From the NCBI GenBank assembly GCA_017446845.1, contig JAFSOQ010000062.1, positions 1 through 45,252 of the forward strand: 45,252 bases of DNA. The letters are read 5' to 3'. The stretch is from Selenomonadaceae bacterium. Its GTDB lineage: Bacteria > Bacillota > Negativicutes > Selenomonadales > Selenomonadaceae. Below, in pieces: positions 1 through 8,189 of the stretch; positions within the stretch are counted from its first letter, which is position 1; every line of letters starts with the position of its first letter. A program made the position numbers and the translations under genes. The notes beneath the pieces were generated by a model. It worked only from the letters and a program-made list of their open reading frames with translations, searched no databases and was not told the DNA's origin.

Positions 1-125
1 AAAAAATTGATGACAAGTTTGACAAGCTCAGCGACCAAATTCACACGATGACGATAGCGGCGGTCGTGGGATTCGGAGCAATAGCGGCGGCAGTCGGCGG
101 ATTGGTCTTCGCGGCGTTTAAGTGA
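1..125 (+). CDS. C-terminal end of a small coiled-coil/membrane protein (5' end outside window)
   Basis: The first 40 readable codons (frame beginning at base 3, stop TGA 123-125) encode a charged, coil-like stretch beginning KIDDKFDKLSDQIH, followed by a hydrophobic alanine/glycine-rich segment (AAVVGFGAIAAAVGGLVF) and a terminal AAFK. This is the layout of a C-terminally anchored membrane protein. It closely resembles the end of the 121-residue protein encoded at 43814-44179 (KIDDNAKEF..., then GVGAIMAAIGGLIITTLK), so the two are probably paralogues. Function is unknown; the layout recalls XhlA-like coiled-coil/transmembrane proteins, but that is only an analogy. It lies 37 bases upstream of glnS. 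Confidence 0.6.
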   Translation, partial: KIDDKFDKLSDQIHTMTIAAVVGFGAIAAAVGGLVFAAFK

Positions 126-162
126 GATAATTTATTCCAATAAAAATTAAAGGAGCAACTCA

Positions 163-1815
163 ATGGTAAATTTTGTACAGCAGGAGATTGAAAACGATTT
201 AAAGGCGGGCAAGTACACCGACGGAATTCACACGCGCTTTCCGCCCGAACCCAACGGCTATTTGCACATCGGGCACGCAAAATCCGTTTGCTTGAATTTC
301 GGGCTTGCGCTCCACAACGGCGGACTTTGCAACTTGCGATTCGACGACACCAATCCGACTAAAGAGGACGTTGAATTTGTCGATTCGATTCAAGAGGACA
401 TCAAGTGGCTCGGTTTTGATTGGGGCGACAGAAAATTTTTCGCGTCGGATTATTTCGGTAAGTTTTACGATTTTGCGGTCGAGTTGATTAAGCGCGGCTT
501 GGCTTACGTCGACGATTTGAGCGCGGAAGAAATTCGGGCTTATCGCGGCACGTTGACTGAACCTGGCAAAGAAAGTCCTTGGCGCAATCGCAGTGTCGAA
601 GAAAATTTGGATTTGTTCACGCGCATGAAGAACGGCGAATTCTCCGACGGAGCAAAAGTTTTGCGCGCGAAAATTGATATGGCGAGTCCGAATATAAACA
701 TGCGCGACCCGGTCATTTATCGAATCACGCGAAGTCATCATCATCACACCGGCGACGACTGGTTGATTTATCCCATGTACGATTTTGCGCACCCGCTCGG
801 AGATGCGATAGAAAATATCACGCATTCGGTCTGCACGCTTGAATTTGAGGATCATCGCCCGTTTTATGATTGGCTGTTGGATTCTCTCGGCTTTGACGTG
901 AACACCCGCCCGCGTCAAATTGAATTCGCCCGACTTGACTTGACGAACACAATCACCAGCAAAAGAAAACTTCGGCAGCTTGTCGAGGAAAATTACGTTC
1001 GCGGTTGGGACGATCCTCGTATGCCGACTTTGTGCGGACTTAGGAGGCGCGGCTTTACTCCTGCGGCGATTAAAGATTTTTGCGAGCGTATCGGCGTCGC
1101 CAAAAGTAACAGCGTCGTCGACATTGCCATGCTTGAACACTGCGTCCGCGAAGATTTGAACGAGAACGCCGCAAGAGTTATGGCAGTGCTTGACCCGCTG
1201 AAAGTTGTTTTGGCCAACGTCGAAGAAAATTCCGTTGAGTATTTGACGGCGGAAAATCATCCCAAACGCGGCGGCAGTCGTTTCGTTCCGTTCACGAGAG
1301 AAATTTTTATCGACCGCGAAGATTTTATGGAAGATGCTCCGAAAAAATTTTTCCGACTCAAGCCCGGCGGCGAAGTTCGCTTGAAACATGCTTATATCAT
1401 AAAATGCGAGGAAGTCATAAAAAATTCTGCGGGCAAGGTCGTCGAGTTACGTTGCACAATCGACCCGACGAGTAAATCGGGCGGCGCGACTGCCGGCAGA
1501 AAAATTAAAGGCACGATTCATTGGGTAAGCGCGAAATTTGCCTTGCCCGCCGAAGTCAGATTGTATGATTATCTTTTGACGACCGACGCTGACGGCAACT
1601 TGCCCGAAGATTTTATCGCCGCGCTCAATCCGAATTCGTTGATTGTCAAGCAGGCGTTGATTGAACCTTCCGTTCGTTGGACAAATTCCGGCACGCATTA
1701 TCAATTTTTGCGGCTCGGCTATTTCGTCGTCGACCCCGATACCACGCCCGATAAGTTGGTTTTCAATCGCGTCGTCGGCTTGAAAGATACTTGGGCAAAA
1801 GTCAAAGATAAGTAA
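163..1815 (+). CDS. glnS: Glutaminyl-tRNA synthetase
   Basis: 550 residues, the usual length for bacterial GlnRS. It charges tRNA-Gln with glutamine using ATP in the cytoplasm. The class I HIGH signature is seen at residues 35-38 within [16 protein letters not shown], which also carries the GlnRS/GluRS-type PPEPNGY lead-in. The second signature (KMSKS equivalent) is the TSKRKL stretch near residues 265-270. The C-terminal half has the beta-barrel anticodon-binding character of GlnRS rather than the helical cage of bacterial GluRS. Start ATG 163 is preceded by AAAGGAG at a normal distance. Many Bacillota make Gln-tRNA indirectly with GatCAB, so a dedicated GlnRS is a lineage clue. A 396-codon open frame on the opposite strand is a shadow of this gene. 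Confidence 0.96.
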   Translation: MVNFVQQEIENDLKAGKYTDGIHTRFPPEPNGYLHIGHAKSVCLNFGLALHNGGLCNLRFDDTNPTKEDVEFVDSIQEDIKWLGFDWGDRKFFASDYFGKFYDFAVELIKRGLAYVDDLSAEEIRAYRGTLTEPGKESPWRNRSVEENLDLFTRMKNGEFSDGAKVLRAKIDMASPNINMRDPVIYRITRSHHHHTGDDWLIYPMYDFAHPLGDAIENITHSVCTLEFEDHRPFYDWLLDSLGFDVNTRPRQIEFARLDLTNTITSKRKLRQLVEENYVRGWDDPRMPTLCGLRRRGFTPAAIKDFCERIGVAKSNSVVDIAMLEHCVREDLNENAARVMAVLDPLKVVLANVEENSVEYLTAENHPKRGGSRFVPFTREIFIDREDFMEDAPKKFFRLKPGGEVRLKHAYIIKCEEVIKNSAGKVVELRCTIDPTSKSGGATAGRKIKGTIHWVSAKFALPAEVRLYDYLLTTDADGNLPEDFIAALNPNSLIVKQALIEPSVRWTNSGTHYQFLRLGYFVVDPDTTPDKLVFNRVVGLKDTWAKVKDK

Positions 1816-1829
1816 CAGGAGGAATCTTG

Positions 1830-2480
1830 ATGGAAAGAAGTAACGCTGAAATTTGGTCACACATTTATGCGCATGAAAACATTGGCAACGATCCCAACGA
1901 AAAATTCTTTTCGGGTTCCGGCTCGCATACCGAAGAAATTATTGTCCCTTACATCGATACTTTGCTTAAATTAATCACGAACAATAACATTCGCAACATC
2001 GTCGATTTGGGTTGCGGTGATTTCTGGATTATGCGTCACGCACTCGGCGCACTTTCCGAGGCGGAATATAATTTTTTCTATACAGGCATTGACGTCGTCG
2101 AAGAACTGATAAACTACAATGCTGCTCGATTCAGAGACCCTCGCATAAGGTTTATTTGCATGGACGCCGCCAATGATTCTCCCTTGCCCGACGGACAACT
2201 TTTGATTATCCGACAGGCTCTTCAGCACATGAAAAACGCCGATGTCAAAAAAATTCTCGACAAGGCTAAGAAGTTCAAATATCTTTTCATCACAGAGCAC
2301 ATCTACGACGCACCCGACGCCGTTTACAACGTGGACAAGGAGACCGACAACTCTATCAGGGGGCGCTTTAAGTCAGGAATTTATTTGGAACACGCGCCAT
2401 TCAATTTTAAAAACATCGTACATCTGTTGAAGGTATCTGAAGGCGGTTTCACGATAAGAAGCAGTTTGATAATTAACTGA
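1830..2480 (+). CDS. Class I SAM-dependent methyltransferase
   Basis: 216 residues. The SAM-binding motif I is NIVDLGCGDFW, followed by a motif II-like FYTGIDVVEELI and a motif IV-like region. This is a Rossmann-fold methyltransferase of unknown substrate. Several aromatic residues and the absence of a target-recognition domain suggest a small molecule or sugar-linked substrate, but that is a guess. Start: ATG 1830 lies 7 bases after AGGAGG (1817-1822). A TTG one codon earlier (1827) is less well spaced. It begins 14 bases after glnS ends, so the two are probably co-transcribed. Confidence 0.8.
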   Translation: MERSNAEIWSHIYAHENIGNDPNEKFFSGSGSHTEEIIVPYIDTLLKLITNNNIRNIVDLGCGDFWIMRHALGALSEAEYNFFYTGIDVVEELINYNAARFRDPRIRFICMDAANDSPLPDGQLLIIRQALQHMKNADVKKILDKAKKFKYLFITEHIYDAPDAVYNVDKETDNSIRGRFKSGIYLEHAPFNFKNIVHLLKVSEGGFTIRSSLIIN

Positions 2481-2493
2481 GGAGATGATAACG

Positions 2494-2805
2494 TTGCCGA
2501 AAATTCCGCGCGGCTTAACCGATAAAGACATGGTAAAAAATTACGTCGAGGAAGAGACAATCGAACAGCAACTTTTAACCGCCGCCAAGAAAGCCGAAAA
2601 GCTCCGCCTGATAGCCGAGGCAGAAGCACCGCCCGCACCGCTTGCGAAGGCAGGATTTACGCCCGAACTTACCGACAAACTCGGCAAAGAACTTCTCGCG
2701 CTCAAAATTGAACTTTCCAATGCGGGCGTCAAGAGTTACAACTTTAAAATAAAACGTGACGGAGAAAAAATTACTTTGACCGTCGTCGATAAAAAGCTTT
2801 ACTGA
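2494..2805 (+). CDS. Small charged protein of unknown function
   Basis: About 103 residues starting PKIPRGLTDKDMVKNYVEEE, rich in Lys/Glu/Ala, with a probable helical middle (residues 20-60) and a short beta-rich C-terminus. No family recognised. The start is decided by the ribosome binding site: GGAG at 2481-2484 abuts an ATG at 2485, which is too close, whereas the TTG at 2494 sits 9 bases downstream. It starts 13 bases after the methyltransferase stop and probably belongs to the same transcript. No signal peptide or membrane segment is visible. Confidence 0.65.
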   Translation: MPKIPRGLTDKDMVKNYVEEETIEQQLLTAAKKAEKLRLIAEAEAPPAPLAKAGFTPELTDKLGKELLALKIELSNAGVKSYNFKIKRDGEKITLTVVDKKLY

Positions 2806-2861
2806 TTTGCATTTGCAGACAAAAAATTTTTTGACCGAAAAAATTTTTGGGAGGTTGTTTA

Positions 2862-4145
2862 ATGGAAACTATGACGATTGTGGCGATTGTGATTTTCATA
2901 ACCGCTTACGCGCTGATAATTTCCGAAAAGATTCACCGAACGGTTGTCGGACTCTTCGGCGCAATGCTGATGATTTTGCTTGGAATTATCGACCAGGAAA
3001 CCGCAGTGCATCATATCGACTTCAACACAATCGGATTGTTGATGGGCATGATGATTGTCGTCAACATCACGAGTGAAACGGGTCTTTTCAATTTCCTGGC
3101 AATCTGGTCTGCAAAAAAAGTTAAGGCTCAACCGGTCGCGTTGCTCGTTGCGTTGAGTGTTTTAACTGCCGTTTGCTCCTCATTGCTCGACAATGTGACA
3201 ACTGTCCTTTTAACCGTGCCGATTACTTTTAATATCGCCGCTCAGTTGAAAGTTGACGTCAAACCGTTTTTAATGGCGCAGATTATCAGTTCCAATATCG
3301 GAGGCACCGCGACGCTTATCGGCGACCCTCCAAACATTATGATTGGCTCGGCTGTCGGTTTGAGTTTCGGCGACTTCATATTAAACATGACGGCGGTATC
3401 AATTTTAATTTTTGTTATAACCGTCGCGCTGTTGGTTATGATTTATAAAAGTGATTTGCACACCAAGCCCGAACTTCAAGATAAAGTCATGCGTCTCAAC
3501 GAACACGAACAAATAACCGACCATTTGCTCCTGAAAAAATGTTTGTTCGTTTTGGCGATAACAATCAGCTTGTTCGCGTTCCACGGCATGTTGGGACTTG
3601 AATCGGCGACGGCGGCTTTGACGGGCGCGAGTTTGTTGCTGCTGATAACTTTCTCCCACAATGAAGAAATGATTGCCAAAATGCTCAGTAAAGTTGAATG
3701 GCTTGCGATATTCTTCTTTGGCGGACTGTTTATTTTGGTCGGCGCATTGGTTGAAACGGGCGTCATAAAAATGCTTGCTCAAGAGGCAATGGAAATTACT
3801 CACGGCGATTTGACTTTTACCGCGATAGTTATAATTTGGATGAGCGCGATTGCCTCGGCGTTTATCGATAATATTCCGTTCGTGGCGACGATGATTCCGC
3901 TGATTAAAGACATGGGCGCAATGGGCTTGACGAATCTTGACCCGCTGTGGTGGAGCTTGGCATTGGGCGCGTGCCTCGGCGGTAACGGAACTTTAATCGG
4001 CGCGAGTGCCAACGTCGTCGTTGCGTCAATGGCAGCTCAGCGCGGGCGGGCAATTTCCTTTATCGGCTTCATGAAAATTGCTTTCCCCTTGATGATTCTG
4101 TCGATAATTATTTCAACTGTCTACGTTTATCTGCGCTATTTATAA
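2862..4145 (+). CDS. ArsB/NhaD-superfamily ion transporter
   Basis: 427 residues, almost entirely hydrophobic, with about 11-12 membrane segments. It carries the family's two related re-entrant signatures: SSLLDNVTTVLLTVPI near residue 107 with SNIGGTATLIGDPPNIMIGS near 145-165, and the second-half counterpart SAFIDNIPFVATMIPLI with GACLGGNGTLIGASANVVVAS. These are typical of the ion transporter superfamily that includes ArsB, NhaD and the P-protein/YbiR-like permeases. The sequence does not reveal the transported ion (arsenite, sodium, citrate or another anion). Start ATG 2862 has TGGGAGG 7 bases upstream. A strong intrinsic terminator follows at 4156-4196. Confidence 0.85.
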   Translation: METMTIVAIVIFITAYALIISEKIHRTVVGLFGAMLMILLGIIDQETAVHHIDFNTIGLLMGMMIVVNITSETGLFNFLAIWSAKKVKAQPVALLVALSVLTAVCSSLLDNVTTVLLTVPITFNIAAQLKVDVKPFLMAQIISSNIGGTATLIGDPPNIMIGSAVGLSFGDFILNMTAVSILIFVITVALLVMIYKSDLHTKPELQDKVMRLNEHEQITDHLLLKKCLFVLAITISLFAFHGMLGLESATAALTGASLLLLITFSHNEEMIAKMLSKVEWLAIFFFGGLFILVGALVETGVIKMLAQEAMEITHGDLTFTAIVIIWMSAIASAFIDNIPFVATMIPLIKDMGAMGLTNLDPLWWSLALGACLGGNGTLIGASANVVVASMAAQRGRAISFIGFMKIAFPLMILSIIISTVYVYLRYL

Positions 4146-4155
4146 AAATTTTTGC

Positions 4156-4196
4156 GGTCGGCAAGCTCTGCGGAGTTTGTCGACCAATTTTTTTTT
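4156..4196 (+). terminator. Intrinsic terminator after the transporter gene
   Basis: GGTCG at 4156-4160 pairs with CGACC at 4181-4185, and the inner bases continue the pairing (CAA/TTG, CTC/GAG with G-T wobbles) to a 4-base TGCG loop. This gives roughly a 13-base-pair stem followed by a run of nine T residues (4188-4196). The run flows directly into the ribosome binding site of the next gene. Confidence 0.85.
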
Positions 4197-4206
4197 GGAG
4201 GCTCTC

Positions 4207-5532
4207 ATGAAACTTTATCCCGACTCAAAAATTTATATACTCTGTCCCGGCAACGTTCAAACCGGTGGTCCCGAATCTATGCACCAACTTGCTTCCGTGC
4301 TCAGTTCGTTCGGGCTTCACGTTTACATGGCATATTTCCCGCTAAATCATTCTCTTTTTAAGAAAGATAGCCCGGTTCATGATGTCTATAAAAAATATCA
4401 TATCCCCTATGTTCTTGAGCCGGAAGATCGCTCTCAAAATATTGTAATCGCGCCCGAAGCCAATACTTGGCAACTTTATATCCCGAAAAAAATTCAGCGC
4501 GTTATCTGGTGGATGAGTGTCGACAATTACTTGAAAAATATCGTCGATATTTTCCAATACTACATTAAAAATACTCTTGTCGGTCCCATGCCCAATTTTT
4601 TTACATTCGGCACGACGGACAAAAATATTGAGCATTGGGGACAATCGGAATATGTTCGACAATTTTTGCGGCTTAACGGTGTCACGAAAATAAAAACGGT
4701 TGAAACGCATATGAGCCAAAATTTTTTGAGCCGCTCTTCTCTTGTCGATTTAACAGCGAAAAAAAATTTTGTCGCGTTTAATCCGAGCAAGGGCTTTGAA
4801 ATTACTCAATATCTCATGAACATTGCGCCCGATATTGATTGGCGACCGATTGAAAACATGACGCCCGCGCAAGTTCAAAAACTTTTGGCGGAGGCAAAAA
4901 TTTATATTGACTTCGGCGAATTCCCCGGACGTGAAAGACTTCCGCGCGAGGCAATACTTTCGGGCTGCGTTGTGATAACCGGCAAACGCGGCGCGGCGGC
5001 TAACGACGTTGATGTAAATATTCCCGCCGAATTTAAATTTGATATGCAAGCAAAGCCTCAAGACATTATAAAAAAAATTCGCGATGTCTTCGACAATTTT
5101 GAGCGCGAATTCGACAAACAAAAAGATTTTCGCGAGAAAGAACTTAACGCTCAAAAAAATTTTACTGCCGAAGTTGCCGACGCCTTCGGAATAAAAAATC
5201 TTCCGTCGCCGACTGTTGCATTAATTCAAGGTGTCAGTGAGAAAAATTTTCTGCTTGCTCAAGAACTTTTTAAAAGCAAAGACTTCACGCCGAAATTTAT
5301 AGTTGACGATTTACTTGCCTCAACGGAAATTTTCGACGAACTTATTTTGCGCGAACAAAATCGAAATTACTTGCGGGTCGGAGAAAATTTTATCGAAATC
5401 ATTACACGGGACGACGCGGAATTTTTGTATCTCGAAGGGCGAATAAAAAAGTTCGCTTCCCTTGAACCGACGATTGAGGAATTGGACGCATGGAAAAAAT
5501 TTTCTGCCGATCTTTTGATTTTCCACAGCTGA
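4207..5532 (+). CDS. Probable glycosyltransferase (GT-B-like)
   Basis: 441 residues. The N-terminus KIYILCPGNVQTGGPESMHQ looks like the first Rossmann strand and glycine-rich loop of a GT-B glycosyltransferase (compare the GG loops of family 4 enzymes). The stretch GEFPGRERLPREAILSGCVV near residues 236-260 resembles the acceptor/donor E-x7-E region where a chief glycosyltransferase would bind the nucleotide sugar. No signal peptide is seen. Substrates are unknown; surface polysaccharide synthesis is a reasonable guess. Start ATG 4207 follows TTGGAGG with a 5-base spacer; this ribosome binding site is fused to the T-run of the preceding terminator. Confidence 0.55.
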   Translation: MKLYPDSKIYILCPGNVQTGGPESMHQLASVLSSFGLHVYMAYFPLNHSLFKKDSPVHDVYKKYHIPYVLEPEDRSQNIVIAPEANTWQLYIPKKIQRVIWWMSVDNYLKNIVDIFQYYIKNTLVGPMPNFFTFGTTDKNIEHWGQSEYVRQFLRLNGVTKIKTVETHMSQNFLSRSSLVDLTAKKNFVAFNPSKGFEITQYLMNIAPDIDWRPIENMTPAQVQKLLAEAKIYIDFGEFPGRERLPREAILSGCVVITGKRGAAANDVDVNIPAEFKFDMQAKPQDIIKKIRDVFDNFEREFDKQKDFREKELNAQKNFTAEVADAFGIKNLPSPTVALIQGVSEKNFLLAQELFKSKDFTPKFIVDDLLASTEIFDELILREQNRNYLRVGENFIEIITRDDAEFLYLEGRIKKFASLEPTIEELDAWKKFSADLLIFHS

Positions 5533-5622
5533 AAATTTTTTTAATGAGAAAAATCATTCGGGAGTTGTTGTTTTGATAATTGCTATGATAGAATTCTGCA
5601 AAAAAAATTAGCAGGTGATTTT

Positions 5623-6471
5623 ATGCGATTTGATTATCATATGCACTTCGAATACGGAGACTACGACGAAACTTGGACGGAAGGTTTTTTCGACGCGGCG
5701 AAAAGTCACGGGCTTGACGAGATTGGAATAAGCGAGCACACGCACACTTTTCCCGAATTCCGGCAGCTTTACTACGACGATTTGATTTTGGATGATTCGA
5801 CCGTCGGAAAGTTTCAAAAGGTCTGGCTCAAGACGAACAAGTTTAAACACACGCTCAAGGATTATTTTGACTTCATGGCGCGGTTGAAAAAAAATCACGC
5901 GGTCAAAATCGGAATTGAGGTCTGCAACTTTAAAAATCAATCCGCCGTGAAAAATATCCTCGACGCTTGGAATTTCGACTATCGAATCGGCTCCGTACAT
6001 TTTTTATGGGGCTGGGGCTATGACGCTTCCAAACTCGTCGACGAGTGGAAGAATCACGACTTGAAAAAAATTTACGACGAGTACGCCGCGCAGGTCGAAA
6101 TTTTGGCGGCAAGTGGAAATTATGATATTCTCGGTCACCCGTTCAATATTCGGCTGTTTAAATTTTTTCCCGACTTCGACGCGACGCCCTACCTTGAACG
6201 AGTTGCCGCCGCGCTAAAAAAAGCCGACATGGTTATCGACGTGAACACCGGCACGCTTTATCGATACCCCGTCAAAGAAATTTCTCCCTACGCCGACTTC
6301 ATGAAAGTTGCCGCCGCTTACGATTTGCCCATAACGATAAATTCCGACGCGCATCAGCCCGAAGATTGCGGCAGATTTTGCGAAGAGGCAATAAATTACG
6401 TTCGCGGCTTCGGCTATAAAAAAATCGCGCGCTTCGATAAAAGGACGCGTGAACTTGTCGACTTGACTTAG
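5623..6471 (+). CDS. PHP-domain phosphatase, histidinol-phosphatase-like
   Basis: 282 residues. Metal-binding motifs of the PHP fold are visible in order: DYHMHFEYGDY at the N-terminus, GISEHTHTFPEF near residue 38, a glutamate in IGIEVCN, LGHPFNIR in the middle, and TINSDAH near residue 240. The family hydrolyses phosphomonoesters, and the HisJ/HisK-type members make histidinol in histidine synthesis. No other his genes are nearby, so the substrate may differ. Start ATG 5623 has AGGTGAT upstream. Confidence 0.8.
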   Translation: MRFDYHMHFEYGDYDETWTEGFFDAAKSHGLDEIGISEHTHTFPEFRQLYYDDLILDDSTVGKFQKVWLKTNKFKHTLKDYFDFMARLKKNHAVKIGIEVCNFKNQSAVKNILDAWNFDYRIGSVHFLWGWGYDASKLVDEWKNHDLKKIYDEYAAQVEILAASGNYDILGHPFNIRLFKFFPDFDATPYLERVAAALKKADMVIDVNTGTLYRYPVKEISPYADFMKVAAAYDLPITINSDAHQPEDCGRFCEEAINYVRGFGYKKIARFDKRTRELVDLT

Positions 6472-6512
6472 AATATTTGATATAATCGCCGAAAAAAGGA
6501 GGCGTGCGCTCA

Positions 6513-6956
6513 ATGAGACAGGTAGGAATTTTCGGCAAGCGCAAAAGCGGCAAGTCCGCATTGATGTACGCGTTGACGAAACACAAAGTTAATGCAGCAT
6601 TCCGAGCAATGGAAATCAGCGGTGTGACACGCGTCATGTTGGTCGATACGGTCGGTGTGGACGTGGAAGACTCAACTGCAGAAAAATCCGCGCAAAGTGT
6701 GGAAGTCGCGCTCATGCTAATCACGGACGATTCGTTTGAATTGGAGATGGCTTGGATAAACAAACTTCGCAAGGCGGGTTCGTCGATAATCGTCGTGATA
6801 AGTCAAGCGGACAAATTCTCCGACGGCGGCAAGGCATTGGCGGCGGCTGCCAAAGAAGTTTCGGGTTTGAAAACACTTTGCGTAAGTTCAGTGACGGGCG
6901 CGGGCGTTGTCGAATTGGACGAAGAAATTGAAAAGCAATTGGGAATGAGGAATTAG
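6513..6956 (+). CDS. Stand-alone GTPase domain related to HydF
   Basis: 147 residues beginning MRQVGIFGKRKSGKSALMYA. P-loop GKRKSGKS (G1) is followed by a G3-like VDTVG and a G4-like SQAD, in the arrangement seen in the N-terminal GTPase of the [FeFe]-hydrogenase maturase HydF. HydF proper has about 400 residues with a dimerisation domain and a C-terminal cluster-binding domain carrying conserved cysteines. Both are missing here, so this is a single-domain relative, and a role in hydrogenase assembly is only suggested. The AAAGGAGG site at 6495-6502 is 10 bases from ATG 6513; a GTG at 6504 is too close. The last residues (QLGMRN, then TAG) are encoded by a heptanucleotide repeat. Confidence 0.7.
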   Translation: MRQVGIFGKRKSGKSALMYALTKHKVNAAFRAMEISGVTRVMLVDTVGVDVEDSTAEKSAQSVEVALMLITDDSFELEMAWINKLRKAGSSIIVVISQADKFSDGGKALAAAAKEVSGLKTLCVSSVTGAGVVELDEEIEKQLGMRN

Positions 6957-6969
6957 GAACGAGGAATGA
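6942..6969 (+). repeat. Heptanucleotide repeat array (GGAATTA family), 4 units
   Basis: Four consecutive 7-base units: GGAATGA, GGAATTA, GGAACGA, GGAATGA. They overlap the last codons of the HydF-like gene, supply its TAG stop (6954-6956) and provide GAGG (6961-6964) as a plausible ribosome binding site for the next gene at 6973. Confidence 0.8.
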
Positions 6970-6972
6970 CTA

Positions 6973-7851
6973 ATGCAGAAAAAAATTTTTTTGCTTGCGA
7001 TTATCTGTGCGACAGTATTTTTTCTTCCTCATTATGCCTGCGCGGAAACGCAATGGTTTTGGTTGGACTCCAACGACAAGTACAGCAAATATTTCGAGCC
7101 GGATTCCGTGACGATAAAAAAGAAAGTTGTCACGAGCGACGGCAAAGAAATTGCAATAGAAATTGAGGCGTGGACGAAAACAACTTATTCTTACGAGGGC
7201 GCGTCCGAGACGATTAAAAATTACGGGATAACGAATATCTTGCCCGACCCGAAAAATTTAGCCTACAGCCTGGCTTTACTCAGAGTTAATCCGCAAAATC
7301 GCACGCTCCAATACGTCCGCGAAGATTTTTACAACGCCGCTCATCAAGTTGTTTGGTCTAAGGAAGAAGGGCGCGTCAAGGAAATTAATTCGCGTTCCTT
7401 TGACGAAGAATTTTATTGCGCGATTGTCGACGAAGTTTTCAGAATGGGCGAGCGTGACCGCAAACGTGCTCCGAGGGAAGAACGCTGGCTTGATTTGTGG
7501 ACCTATACCGACGACGCGGGCAATACGATAAATTTAACTGCCGACACTACGACTATGCGGCTCAAAGGCACGAATTTAATTCTTTGGGAGTGGCAAACCA
7601 AAAAAGATTCGCGCGGGCAAACAGTTGAAATTCGTTTCATGAAAAAATCCGTCAACTTGACGCAGGGCACCGAAGTCATCAAGGACGGACAGATTTGGAC
7701 GTCGACTAATTCTTGGCAGGAACTCAAAGACGACTACGACGGAGCTTACAGAATGATTCACAGTGACGACCCCGATTATAAAGGACTTGTGCGGCTCCGC
7801 GCTTACGTTAAAAATAATTCCAACTGGGTCAGCCGCTATTCACTCGATTGA
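6973..7851 (+). CDS. Exported protein of unknown function
   Basis: 292 residues. The N-terminus has a clear signal peptide: MQKK, a hydrophobic core (IFLLAIICATVFFLPHY) and a likely cleavage after ACA-E near residue 24. The mature part is rich in aromatic and charged residues (ETQWFWLDSNDKYSKYFEPD) and contains a repeated theme in which W-x-L/D residues precede a beta-rich segment (residues about 25-150 and 165-290). It may therefore be an internally duplicated periplasmic or surface protein. No enzyme motif recognised. Its start lies 16 bases after the HydF-like gene, separated only by heptanucleotide repeats. Confidence 0.7.
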   Translation: MQKKIFLLAIICATVFFLPHYACAETQWFWLDSNDKYSKYFEPDSVTIKKKVVTSDGKEIAIEIEAWTKTTYSYEGASETIKNYGITNILPDPKNLAYSLALLRVNPQNRTLQYVREDFYNAAHQVVWSKEEGRVKEINSRSFDEEFYCAIVDEVFRMGERDRKRAPREERWLDLWTYTDDAGNTINLTADTTTMRLKGTNLILWEWQTKKDSRGQTVEIRFMKKSVNLTQGTEVIKDGQIWTSTNSWQELKDDYDGAYRMIHSDDPDYKGLVRLRAYVKNNSNWVSRYSLD

Positions 7852-7936
7852 GGAACCGACTATAAAAAATTAGGCGAAATCGGAAAAAGATTCTCCTGTT
7901 TTTTTAAAGTAAAAAATGGTATTTTACAGCGCACAG

Positions 7937-8150
7937 TTTTTATCGGCGAGCAACAGGGTTTCGACGGGGACGAAAGGCAGAAAACGCCAAATAGTAACCG
8001 GCAGCTAATGAGGAACGCGAACTCTTTGCTAAAATACGGTGTTGATATTTCTTATAATATAAAATCGGGTAAGCGTTGATTAGCGGAGAAATTCTCGTTG
8101 ACTGAGCAAGGATTACGAGATTCCCGCTTCTTTTGTTGAAACAAGATTAA
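7937..8150 (+). ncRNA. Possible structured RNA with a tmRNA-like 5' motif (incomplete)
   Basis: The 334-base gap between two convergent genes contains GGTTTCGACGGGG (7949-7961), the signature of the 5' end/D-arm of tmRNA, preceded at the expected distance by a possible acceptor strand GGCGAGC. About 40 bases later a GCT-initiated frame (8004-8045) reads ANEERELFAKIRC and then TGA, which begins like a tmRNA tag but does not end in the usual hydrophobic LAA. A distal hairpin (GCGG...CTCG with CGAG...CCCGC, about 8082-8131) follows. No T-arm (GGTTCGAxTCC) or encoded CCA was found before 8185, so this is either a degraded or rearranged ssrA fragment or a different RNA. No convincing promoter is seen. 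Confidence 0.3.
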
Positions 8151-8155
8151 ATTAA

Positions 8156-8189
8156 TTAAGAGTTGGGAATTTTTTATTTCCTATCTTAA
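8156..8189. terminator. Hairpin between convergent genes
   Basis: TTAAGA (8156-8161) pairs with TCTTAA (8184-8189), with inner GGAA/TTCC pairing around an AT-rich loop. It overlaps the stop codon of the PhoU-like gene and probably ends transcription from both directions. The stem is AT-rich, so it is only moderately convincing. Confidence 0.45.

Noticed and set aside
199..1389. 396-codon open frame opposite glnS
   Set aside because: It is the antisense shadow of a well-conserved gene, with no ribosome binding site and no recognisable domain; composition follows the glnS codons.
6463..6486. Promoter TTGACT...TATAAT before the HydF-like gene
   Set aside because: The spacer is 12 bases, too short; a TTGTCG alternative gives 20. 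Not listed as a feature.
8042..8058. Promoter TTGATA...TATAAT inside the RNA-like region
   Set aside because: The hexamers are only 5 bases apart, so they cannot form a sigma-70 promoter.
7937..8185. Complete tmRNA gene
   Set aside because: No T-arm, no matching 3' acceptor strand and no CCA; tag-like frame ends atypically. Kept only as an uncertain RNA.
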